Part shown: piece by piece, positions 20,501 through 30,496 of the stretch
Position numbering within the stretch: position 1 is the first letter of the stretch
How the letters are laid out: each line of letters begins with the position of its first letter
Assembly (NCBI RefSeq): GCF_913774235.1
Contig: NZ_CAJYDW010000006.1
Coordinates: 351,876 to 415,875, forward strand
DNA length: 64,000 nt
Origin: an uncultured Pseudomonas sp.
GTDB taxonomy: Bacteria; Pseudomonadota; Gammaproteobacteria; Pseudomonadales; Pseudomonadaceae
Direction: 5' to 3'
Notes under the pieces: model-generated
What the model was told of the DNA's origin: nothing
Databases searched by the model: none
What the model saw: the letters and a program-made list of their open reading frames with translations, nothing else
Translations under genes and position numbers: made by a program

Positions 20501-21557
20501 GCAGCGCCAGCGGCTGGCTGGCATCGGCGTGTACCACCAGCAGACTGTAGTTGGGCAGCGGCCGGCCGATGGTCACCGGCTCGCCCGGTTGTAGTTGCGC
20601 CAGGCTCGCCGAAACGGTGGCCTCGCTCGGGCCATAGGTGTTGAACAGCCGGCGCTGCGGGCGGCTCCAGCGCGCCACCAGGGGCTCGGGGCACATCTCG
20701 CCGCCGAGGTTGATCAGCCGCAGGCTGGGTACGTCTTCCGGGAGCAGCGCCAGCAGCGTCGGTACCACATGCAGCACGCTGATGCGATTGGCGGTCAGGG
20801 CGCGGGCCAGGGCTTCGGGATCGGCGGTGATCTCCCGCGGCGCGAGCCAGAGGGTGGCGCCGACCAGGTAGCTGATCCAGATCTCTTCGAAGGACATGTC
20901 GAAGGCCACCGAGAAACCCTGGTAGACCCGGTCGCCGGCTTCGATACCGAGCAGCGAATTCTCACTGCGCAGGAAGTGGCAGATGCTGTCCTGGCGGATG
21001 CCGATGCCCTTGGGCTTGCCGGTGGAGCCGGAGGTGTAGATCAGGTAGGCGAGATTGTCCGGCGAGACCTGGCCGCGGCGACGCAGGGTCTCGCCCGTGG
21101 CCAAGGGGGCGCTCAGCAGCGGCGGCGTCCAGCATTGCAGGCCCGGACGCGCCAGCAGATCGGCGAAGGGTGCCCCGGTGATCACGCCCACGGCCTGGGC
21201 ATCCTCCAGGCAGAGCGCCACGCGATCGGCCGGGGTTTCGGCATCGCAGGGCAGCCAGGCGGCGCCGGTCTTGGCGATGGCCAGCTGCATCACCAGCAGC
21301 TCGATGCCGCGCGGCAGCCAGAGGCCGACCACCCGCCCCGGACCGGCACCCGCGGCCAGCAGCCGCGAGGCGGCGCGGTCGGCCCAGGCGTCCAGCTCGC
21401 CATAGCTCAGGCTGCGCTCACCTTCGAGCAGTGCCGGTCGTTCGGGCGCCCGTGCCGCGGTGGCCTCGAACAGATCGGCGAGAACTTCGTCGCGACACAG
21501 GTCGGGGCGCAGGGCACCTTCGACCAGACTGAGGGAGAGTTCGGCAAGCGCTTCCAT
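17562..21557 (-). CDS. Pls/PosA-family single-module non-ribosomal peptide synthetase (membrane-bound)
   Basis: 1331 residues, laid out like epsilon-poly-L-lysine synthetase Pls of Streptomyces albulus (about 1319). An adenylation domain (about 1-520) shows LIYTSGSTGKPKG, FNTYGPSEATVS, YRTGDLAR, RGYRVELGEIEATL and LNSGKIDRKQL. A carrier domain follows, with the phosphopantetheine Ser about 563 in FFDDLGGHSLFAARL. Then come three pairs of membrane helices alternating with three hexapeptide-like soluble domains (LSLGQGASLGNGVNF, GNGAYVADGCHIPEDALIG, VELGKGINLGPRSVVLYG). There is no condensation or thioesterase domain. In Pls the tandem C-terminal domains make the peptide bonds. By-eye pocket residues are D-M-E-H-N-G-T-V-S-K. 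Three PmrA-like hexamers lie upstream. The product is not predictable, but a cationic oligomer is the best guess. Confidence 0.88.
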   Translation of the reverse strand: MEALAELSLSLVEGALRPDLCRDEVLADLFEATAARAPERPALLEGERSLSYGELDAWADRAASRLLAAGAGPGRVVGLWLPRGIELLVMQLAIAKTGAAWLPCDAETPADRVALCLEDAQAVGVITGAPFADLLARPGLQCWTPPLLSAPLATGETLRRRGQVSPDNLAYLIYTSGSTGKPKGIGIRQDSICHFLRSENSLLGIEAGDRVYQGFSVAFDMSFEEIWISYLVGATLWLAPREITADPEALARALTANRISVLHVVPTLLALLPEDVPSLRLINLGGEMCPEPLVARWSRPQRRLFNTYGPSEATVSASLAQLQPGEPVTIGRPLPNYSLLVVHADASQPLALLPRDQVGELCITGPGVADGYLGRPELTAEKFLPNPWSTGSHDLKLYRTGDLARVDEHGQVHCLGRVDDQVKIRGYRVELGEIEATLARQPGVGTVAVVLREEGGVEQLVAFMVGDGGPLPRSDLLRTELAGCLPLYMVPSRFEWLSEMPRLNSGKIDRKQLRARPLAIAAVAPVVAASGALGAVLAATAELFPGQALQAEMDFFDDLGGHSLFAARLVSRLRQDPRYASATVKAVYAGRTLGAIAEALEADAEQAGQATATEAWAPPSRWRRWRCGLAQAVALPPLLTLRLGRWLAPFLAFPLLIHSGTALPLAMLTALGLFVLAIGLEFAVALLGKRLTGRLEAGRYPLWGLTYYRWWLGERFLAMAPAYLLSGSPLARGWLRLLGARVGAEAFVGTFTLRVPELLSLGQGASLGNGVNFENARVLRGELLLGAVSVGAEAQVGSYAILEGDTALGAGARLQAQSALRSGQRVPDGRVWGGAPAHDQGAVGARVAPPAPISRARRALLNGLYALSGLLVSVLFFMPLFPLALLIDELESFGGLPWWHTSSLLLDALQYGVLALPLGVVSVALTLLGCALARRLILPRLDEGQWSVDSFFYWRKWLANLIQESALQSLQGLYATVYSALWYRLLGARVGRDAEISTAQGPVSSLLELGAETFIADAVMLGDEQVAQGWMTLKRTSIARRSFVGNGAYVADGCHIPEDALIGVLGRLDEGVPLRQGETWLGSPAVRLPARETLTGYPESLTFRPAPWRRVVRGLIEALRIVLPTGFTVAAGCAIAEALVPLWQQGAWLQLLGETLLAGSTFALASFLVVLVLKWLVVGRYRPRSAPMWTFFVWRSEAITSLYETLAVPNLLGTLRGTPWLPLALRLLGARLGRGTYLDTTDLTEFDCVHLGDHGELNALAGPQTHLFEDRVMKVGEVELGKGINLGPRSVVLYGARVGDDVELGPLSLVMKGESLPARSRWEGNPVQPRR

Positions 21558-21585
21558 GGGGACAGCCTCTGGTTGTTTAGCGCAG

Positions 21586-21638
21586 TTTGTATCTCCCGAG
21601 TTACGCGCTCCTTAAGGTGCGCTTAGGGTTTGCTTAAG
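21586..21638 (-). promoter_or_regulatory. Triple CTTAAG-type direct repeat (PmrA-box-like) and candidate promoter of the Pls-like gene
   Basis: CTTAAG (21611-21616), CTTAGG (21622-21627) and CTTAAG (21633-21638) lie exactly 11 bp apart, with 5-bp spacers. On the gene strand the proximal hexamer overlaps the -35 position of a -10-like TACAAA (21586-21591). PmrA of enterics and Pseudomonas binds CTTAAG-N5-CTTAAG repeats in this position. The start codon is 53 bases further on. Confidence 0.65.
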
Positions 21639-21740
21639 GCTGGATGGAGGCCGTACCACGGCGGCCCAAACCCTTCTGGAATGGGGCTTTCAAAGGAACC
21701 ACCATTGATCGCCGATGAATGGCGGTGCAGCTGCGCGACC

Positions 21741-21769
21741 AAAAAAACGCCTCCCGAAGGAGGCGTTTT
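21741..21769 (-). terminator. Terminator of katG, possibly bidirectional
   Basis: ACGCCTCC pairs with GGAGGCGT around CGAA. It is flanked by a run of A on the left (U-run for the minus strand) and TTTT on the right. It lies 17 bases after the katG stop. Confidence 0.88.
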
Positions 21770-21785
21770 ATTCACCGCGCGGCGA

Positions 21786-24555
<2,770 letters not shown>

Positions 24556-25473
24556 CTAGCCCGGGGCGAACAGCAGGTTGGGCGCGTGACGCTGGTAGCC
24601 CTCTTCCGCCAGGCGCACGTCCAGCGCCAGGCTGGCGAGATCGGCGGACAGGGGTTCGCTGCGGGCGTCGTGGTCGCGATAGAGGTGCTTGAGGTAGGTC
24701 TGGCAATGGGCGCAGGTCTCGGCGCGCAACGGAGCCTTCTGGGCATTGGCGTCGTCGGCACCCAGGGAGTAGTAGCCCAGGCCCTTGCCGGTCTCGCAGT
24801 GGCTGCACTTGACCCGCACGAAGTGCCATTCGCAGGCGCACAGCGAACAGGTGAGGTACCTCAGGCCATTGGCCTTGCCCAGGTGATGGATGACGCCGGC
24901 CATGGGCGGTGCACCGCAGCAGGGGCAGGACGTCTGGCTACCCTGTTCGCGCAGGGTGCTGAAGTCGCTGCGTTGCAACCAGTGGGTCCAGGCCAGCTGC
25001 AGCGCGGCGCCGAGGAAGGGCACCACGGCGGCCGGCACCAGCTCGTAGCTACCCGCCAGCAGGGCGATGGCCCAGGCCTTGCGCTGGCCGGCATCGGCCG
25101 CGCGCAACTCGTCCAGGGCGGCCTGCACCGGCGCCTGCTCGATCTTGAAAGTCTCCAGCAGGGCATCCAGCGCGGGCAGCCAGTCGCCTTCGCGGACCAG
25201 GGTGTCGTAACCCAGCGGCGGCAGGCCGTGGGCCAGGCTCTGGGCACTGCGCGCCTCGTCAAGCGGCAGAGGGGCGAGGCTATCGAAGACCCGCTGCTGG
25301 GCCTCGCAGAGGTCGGCCATCAGCAGCAGGTAGTCGCCGAGGGCATTGCCGGCGGCCAGGAGACGCAGGCGGTCGGCGCGATAGCCGAACAGCTCGCCGC
25401 CGGGCAGCAGGAGGAAATCGGGGTTGACGGCCGCGGCTTCGATTTCGCCGGGTTCGAGGATCTGGCCCGCCAT
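24556..25473 (-). CDS. fdhE: Formate dehydrogenase accessory protein
   Basis: 305 residues. FdhE is a cytosolic rubredoxin-like factor needed to mature respiratory formate dehydrogenases before Tat export. The C-terminal half carries the iron-binding CxxC pairs: TSCPCCGAPPMAGVI, LTCSLCACEWHFVRVKCSHCE and ETCAHCQTYLKHLYRD, in the order known for FdhE. It is the last gene of the fdnGHI cluster, 188 bases after fdnI, with repeat-derived sequence in that gap. Confidence 0.94.
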   Translation of the reverse strand: MAGQILEPGEIEAAAVNPDFLLLPGGELFGYRADRLRLLAAGNALGDYLLLMADLCEAQQRVFDSLAPLPLDEARSAQSLAHGLPPLGYDTLVREGDWLPALDALLETFKIEQAPVQAALDELRAADAGQRKAWAIALLAGSYELVPAAVVPFLGAALQLAWTHWLQRSDFSTLREQGSQTSCPCCGAPPMAGVIHHLGKANGLRYLTCSLCACEWHFVRVKCSHCETGKGLGYYSLGADDANAQKAPLRAETCAHCQTYLKHLYRDHDARSEPLSADLASLALDVRLAEEGYQRHAPNLLFAPG

Positions 25474-25532
25474 GGCAGGGCTCCTTAGCAGAACGGTGGA
25501 AGAGAGAGGATTCAGGATAGCGGGCGGGTGGG

Positions 25533-25656
25533 GATGTTGGGCTCCGCTGCCCTCACCCCAACCCTCTCCCGGAGGGAGAGGGGGTCAGATCGGTGCGCGG
25601 GAGAAATCATGCACACCTGATCCGCAGGTTGGGTTGAGCGTAGGAAGCCTAACGAA
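25533..25656. repeat. Intergenic palindrome and REP-like sequence between fdnI and fdhE
   Basis: CCCTCTCCC pairs with GGGAGAGGG around GGA (25562-25582), preceded by CCCTCACCCCAA. A second sequence of the common pseudomonad form AGGTTGGGTTGAGCGTAGG (about 25627-25645) follows. The palindrome recurs in inverted orientation at 63728-63748 with the same GGGTGAGGG flank. Confidence 0.6.
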
Positions 25657-25661
25657 AAGAC

Positions 25662-26285
25662 TCACTTCTTCTCGCGGGTGACCTTCTCGTACCATAGCGA
25701 GTGATGCTTCTTGGCCCAGGCGCGGCTCACCCAGCCGGTCATCATCGCGGTTACCGAACCCTTGATCCAGATCCCCGCATAGATGTGCACGATGATCGAC
25801 AGCACCAGCACGAAGGCGGCGAAGGCGTGAGCCAAGGCGCCCAGGCGGATCACCGGGATGGGGAACAGGTGGGCGAAGTACTGCCGCCAGATGATCACGC
25901 CGCTGACCAGCAGCACCAGCATGCAGGCCAGCAGCACCCAGAACAGGATCTTCTGCCCGGGGTTGTACTTGTCGATCGGGGGCAGCTTCTCCTCGCGGTT
26001 GTTCAGGACATCGTTGATCTGCTTGAGCCACTGGGCGTCTTCGCGGCCGATCTTGTTGTGCCGCCAGAAGCGGATCACCAGGAAGGCGAAGAAGACGAAC
26101 ATCGCCACGCCCATGAAGGGATGCAGGATGCGCGTCCAGGTGCCGCCGCCGAACAGGTTGGACAGCCAGAACAGCGCCGGGTGGAACAGCGCCAGCCCCG
26201 ACAGCCCGGCCATGAAGAACAGGATCGCCACGATCCAGTGATTGGTCCGCTCGTTGGCGTTGTAACGCTGGATTTCAGGTTTCAT
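25662..26285 (-). CDS. fdnI: Formate dehydrogenase-N gamma subunit, cytochrome b556
   Basis: Integral membrane haem b protein of 207 residues that passes electrons from FdnH to quinone. Four hydrophobic helices are evident (WIVAILFFMAGLSGLALFHPALFW, HPFMGVAMFVFFAFLVIRFW, ILFWVLLACMLVLLVSGVIIW, LAHAFAAFVLVLSIIVHIYAGIW). The family His residues are at RTNHW near the start and IVHIYAG near the end. It lies 46 bases after fdnH in the operon. Confidence 0.95.
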   Translation of the reverse strand: MKPEIQRYNANERTNHWIVAILFFMAGLSGLALFHPALFWLSNLFGGGTWTRILHPFMGVAMFVFFAFLVIRFWRHNKIGREDAQWLKQINDVLNNREEKLPPIDKYNPGQKILFWVLLACMLVLLVSGVIIWRQYFAHLFPIPVIRLGALAHAFAAFVLVLSIIVHIYAGIWIKGSVTAMMTGWVSRAWAKKHHSLWYEKVTREKK

Positions 26286-26331
26286 CTCGATCTCCCAGGA
26301 CGCCCCCGGCCAAACCGGGGGCGTACCCCTG

Positions 26332-27291
26332 CTAGGGCTGCTTGTCGTGCGGATCGAAGATCTGCACGGACGGACTCAGCTGCTTGACCTCGCCCCGAGG
26401 CGCATCGCCCTCGGGATGGGGCGGCGCCTCGACTACCTCGTCGTCGTCATCGGTCCGGTTGGGGCCGACACGCACGTAGTGGAAGAAGCCGGCCAGCACC
26501 GCCGCGCCCATGGCCAGCAGCGCCAGGGGTTTGGTGAAGCCCTTCCACAGGCCCACGGTGGGGCTGATGGTCGGGTCCTTGGGCAGGTGGTTGTACAGCT
26601 GCGGCTGGTCGGCATGGTGCAGCACGTACATGACGTGGGTGCCCCCTACCCCAACCGGGTCGTACAGACCGGCGTTCTCGTAGCCGCGATTCTTGAGATC
26701 GACGATGCGCTCGGCGGCGTGCTCCTTCATGGCGTCCTTGGTGCCGAAGGTGATGGCGCCGGTCGGGCAGGTCTTCACGCAGGCCGGCTCCAGACCGACC
26801 CCGACCCGGTCCGAACAGAGCGAGCACTTGTAGGCCTTGTTGTCCTTCTTCGAGATCCGCGGGATGTCGAAGGGGCAACCGGCGATGCAGTAGCCGCAAC
26901 CGATGCAATGATCCTGGTTGAAGTCGACGATGCCATTGGCGTACTTGACGATGGCCCCCGGACTCGGACAGGCCTTCAGGCACCCCGGCTCGGCGCAGTG
27001 CATGCAGCCGTCCTTGCGGATCAGCCACTCCAGCTTGCCGGCCTCGTCCTCGTATTCGGTGAACCTCATCAGGGTCCAGGAATCCGCGGTGAGGTCCGCC
27101 GGATTGTCGTAGGTGCCGTGGTTGTGGCCCACCTCGTCGCGTAACTCGTTCCATTCCGAGCAGGCGACCTGGCAGGCCTTGCAGCCGATGCACTTGGACA
27201 CGTCGATCAGCTTGGCCACTTCCGCCTGGGTGCGCACCGACGAATAGGCCGTGGTGGTCGCGGAGCGGGCATAGATATCTTGGCTTGCCAT
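26332..27291 (-). CDS. fdnH: Formate dehydrogenase-N beta subunit, iron-sulfur protein
   Basis: 319 residues carrying four [4Fe-4S] clusters that relay electrons from FdnG. The Cys sets are [37 protein letters not shown] and CSLCSDRV...CVKTCP. A single C-terminal helix ([20 protein letters not shown]) anchors it on the periplasmic face. The ATG at 27291 overlaps the fdnG TGA by one base (TGATG); a GTG one codon earlier is also possible. GGAG lies 8 bases before the ATG. Confidence 0.95.
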   Translation of the reverse strand: MASQDIYARSATTTAYSSVRTQAEVAKLIDVSKCIGCKACQVACSEWNELRDEVGHNHGTYDNPADLTADSWTLMRFTEYEDEAGKLEWLIRKDGCMHCAEPGCLKACPSPGAIVKYANGIVDFNQDHCIGCGYCIAGCPFDIPRISKKDNKAYKCSLCSDRVGVGLEPACVKTCPTGAITFGTKDAMKEHAAERIVDLKNRGYENAGLYDPVGVGGTHVMYVLHHADQPQLYNHLPKDPTISPTVGLWKGFTKPLALLAMGAAVLAGFFHYVRVGPNRTDDDDEVVEAPPHPEGDAPRGEVKQLSPSVQIFDPHDKQP

Positions 27292-30200
27292 CACGCTTTC
27301 TCCACGTTGACCAGGAACGACTTGAACTCGGGCGTCTGGGTGTTCCCGTCACCCACGAAGGGGGTCAGGGTGTTGGCCAGATAGCCCATGCGCGCCACAC
27401 CGGAGAAGCCCCAGTGGATGGGGATGCCGACATGGTGCACCGTCTCGCCGTTGACCTGCAGCGGTCGAATGCGCTTGGTCACCACCGCCTTGCAGACGAT
27501 GTGGCCACGCTTGGAGGTAACGCGCACCAGATCACCGGCGGCGATGCCCTTCTGCTTGGCCAGTACCTCGCCGATCTCGACGAACTGCTCGGGCTGGATG
27601 ATGGCGTTGAGGCGGCAGTGCTTGCTCCAGTAGTGGAAGTGCTCGGTCAGGCGGTAGGTGGTGGCCGCATAGGGGAAGTCCTTGCGATCACCGAAGTCCG
27701 CCCAGTCGTCCTTGAGCACCCGCGCCGCCGGGCTGTTCAAGGCCTTGCGGTTGTTGGGGTGCAGCGGGTTGACGCCGATGGGCGTCTCGAACGGCTCGTA
27801 GTGCTCCGGGAAGGGTCCCTCGGCCATCTTGTCCAGGGCGAAGAAGCGCGCCACCCCTTCCGGATTCATGATGAAGGGACTCATGCCGTCGGCCGGCTTG
27901 GCGTCGATCTTGTAGTCGGGCACGTCGGTGCCGCCCCACTTCTGCGCCTTGTCGTTCCACCACACCAGCTTCTTGCTCGGGTCCCAGGGCTTGCCCTGGA
28001 GATCCGAGGAGGCACGGTTGTAGAGGATGCGTCTGTTGTTCGGCCACGACCAGGCCCAGCCCAGGGTCTGCCCCATGTGGAAGGGATCGCTGTTGTCGCG
28101 CCGCGCCATCTGGTTGCCCTGCTCGGTCCAGGACCCGCAGAAGATCCAGCAACCCGAAGCCGTGCTGCCGTCGTCCATCAGCTGACCGAAACCGGCGAGT
28201 TGCTGACCGGCCTTGGCCGAGACCGCGCCCTTGGCATCCAGCACATCGGTGACGGCGTAGCCGTTGAACTCCTTGGCCAGCTCCTCCGGCGAAGGCTCCT
28301 CCGGCTTGGCGTAGGGCCAGGACAGCCCCAGGATGGGATCGGGGAAGGCCCCGCCCTCCTTGCCATAGGCTTCGCGCAGTTTGAGGAACAGCTCGGACAT
28401 GATGGCGATGTCGCTACGCCCTTCCCCAGGTGCCTCGGCGCCCTTGAAGTGCCACTGCAGCCAGCGGCTGGAGTTGACCAGGGAACCGTCTTCCTCGGCG
28501 AAGCAGGTGGTGGGCAGGCGGAACACCTCGGTCTGGATCTCGGCGGTGTTCACCTCGTTGTGATCGCCGTGGTTGCGCCAGAATTCCGAGGTCTCGGTGG
28601 CCAGGGGGTCCATGATCACCAGCCACTTGAGCTTGGACAGCCCCCGCAGCACCTTGGCCTTGTTGGGGAAGGCGGCGATGGGGTTGAAACCCTGGCAGAC
28701 GTAGCCGTTGACTTGGCCCTTGCCCATCATGTCGAAGTAGCGCAGCACGTCGTAGCCAGCGCCGGTGACGTCGACCTTGGGCAACCAGTGGTAGCACCAG
28801 TCGTTGTCCTTGGTGGCCTTGTCACCGTACCAGGCCTTCATCAGGCTGACGTGGAACTTGCCATAGTTCTGCCAGTAGCTCAGTTGCCCCGGGCGCAGTG
28901 GCTTGCTGGCGCGCTTGGTGATGAAGGCGTTGTAGTCCTGCTCACCATCGCCGCCGATGGTCAGGTAGCCCGGCAACTGGATCGACAGCAGCCCCAGGTC
29001 GGTGAGGCCCTGGATGTTGGAATGACCGCGTAGGGCGTTCATCCCGCCACCGGGCATGCCGATGTTGCCCAGCAGCAACTGCACCATGGCGCCGCAACGG
29101 ATGATCTGGGCGCCGATGGAATGCTGGGTCCAGCCCAGGGCATAGAGGATGGTCATGGTGCGGCCGGGCGCCGCGGTCTCGGCGATTTCCGCCCAGACCT
29201 TCTGGATCGCCTCGGGCGGCGTGCCACAGGTCTGGCTGGCCACCTCCAGGGTGTAGCGGCTGTAGTGCTGCTTCATCAGCTGGAAGACGCAACGCGGGTC
29301 CTGCAGGGTCGGATCCACCTTGACGAAGCCGTCGTCGCCGATCTGGTAACCCCAGTTCACCTTATCGGTATAGGTCCGCTTCTCGGCGTCGTAGCCGTTG
29401 TACAGGCCATCCTCGAAGGTGAAGCCGTCCTTCACCAGGAAGCTGGCGTCGGTGTAGTTGCGGACGTATTCCTGCTGGATCTTGTCGTGGGTGATCAGGT
29501 AATTGATCAACCCGCCCAGGAAGGCGATGTCACTGCCGGTGCGGATCGGCGCGTAGTAATCCGCCACCGAGGCGGAACGGGTGAACCGCGGATCGACCAC
29601 GATCAGCCGGGCGTTGTTATGCGCCTTGGCCTCGGTGACCCATTTGAAGCCGCATGGATGGGCTTCAGCGGCATTGCCGCCCATGATGAGGACGAGATTG
29701 GCGTTCTTGATGTCGCTCCAATGATTCGTCATCGCACCACGGCCAAACGTCGGGGCAAGACCTGCCACCGTCGGGCCGTGTCAGACGCGTGCTTGGTTGT
29801 CGAAGGCCAGCAGGCCCAGACTCCGAGCGATCTTGTGCGTCAGATAACCGGTTTCATTGGAGGACGCCGAGGCGGCCAGAAAGCCCGTGGTCAGCCAGCG
29901 ATTGACCGTCTGGCCCTTGTCGTTGGTGGCGATGAAGTTGGCATCGCGGTCTTCCTTCATCAGGGTGGCGATGCGCCCGAGCGCCTCGTCCCAGCTGATG
30001 CGGGTCCACTCGTTGCTGCCGGGCTTGCGGACTTCGGGGTACTTGAGGCGATTGGGGCTGTGGATGAAATCCAGCAGGCCGGCGCCTTTCGGGCAGAGGG
30101 TGCCGCGGTTGACCGGATGGTCGGCGTCGCCCTCGATGTGAATGATGTTCTGGGCCACGTTCTTGGCCCGGTCGCCCATGCTGTACATGATCAGGCCGCA

Positions 30201-30371
30201 GCCGACCGAGCAGTAGGGACAGGTGTTACGGGTTTCCACGGTGTGCGCCAGTTTGAAATGGCGCACCTGGTCGGCAAAGGCGGCTGTGGGAGCCATGCCT
30301 AACGCCGCCAGGCTGGATCCCGCAAGGCCGACTCCCGCGACCTTGAAGAATTGCCGACGGTTCATATCCAC
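27291..30371 (-). CDS. fdnG: Formate dehydrogenase-N alpha subunit, selenoprotein (in-frame UGA read as Sec)
   Basis: Molybdenum or tungsten bis-MGD catalytic subunit, oxidising formate to CO2 in the periplasm; 1026 residues. The Tat signal is [18 protein letters not shown]. The [4Fe-4S] motif is CPYCSVGCG...LCPKGAG. TGA at 29781-29783 interrupts [22 protein letters not shown] exactly where E. coli FdnG has Sec196 (here codon 197). Both sides align end to end with FdnG in a single frame, and a bSECIS hairpin follows. It must not be called two genes or a pseudogene. Start: the GTG at 30371 has GAGGA 8 bases upstream and gives the family-like MDMNRR; the ATG two codons later is the alternative. 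A NarL or Anr site could not be assigned. Confidence 0.95.
29737..29783 (-). promoter_or_regulatory. Bacterial SECIS hairpin for UGA recoding in fdnG
   Basis: Directly after TGA on the minus strand, CACGGCC (29774-29780) pairs with GGCCGTG (29737-29743). An upper stem GGCA/TGCC closes the loop GGTCT, with GG/CC pairs below and a bulged T. This matches the GGUC apical loop and bulged U of the E. coli fdhF/fdnG elements that SelB binds. Confidence 0.88.
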
Positions 30372-30461
30372 GTTCTTGTCCTCGTTCAGGCTGGACCCGG
30401 TACATGGCCGGGTCCTGAGGCAAGAGTAACCCAACCGCCCAGCTTATCGAGCACTAAGCAG

Positions 30462-30475
30462 TTGTCGCCGATCAA
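30462..30475. promoter_or_regulatory. Weak Anr/FNR-like site upstream of fdnG
   Basis: TTGTCGCCGATCAA fits TTGAT-N4-ATCAA with one perfect half and two mismatches in the other. Spacing to a good -10 is not convincing. It lies about 95 bases upstream of fdnG. Confidence 0.25.
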
Positions 30476-30496
30476 TGGAAGCCGTCCTTCCGTCCC

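Noticed and set aside
25562..25582. Possible terminator of fdnI
   Set aside because: The palindrome has no U-tract and recurs elsewhere with the same flank, so it is better read as a repeat.
29781..30434. Truncated fdnG fragment or frameshifted pseudogene
   Set aside because: The break is a single TGA at the known Sec position with frame kept and a SECIS after it.
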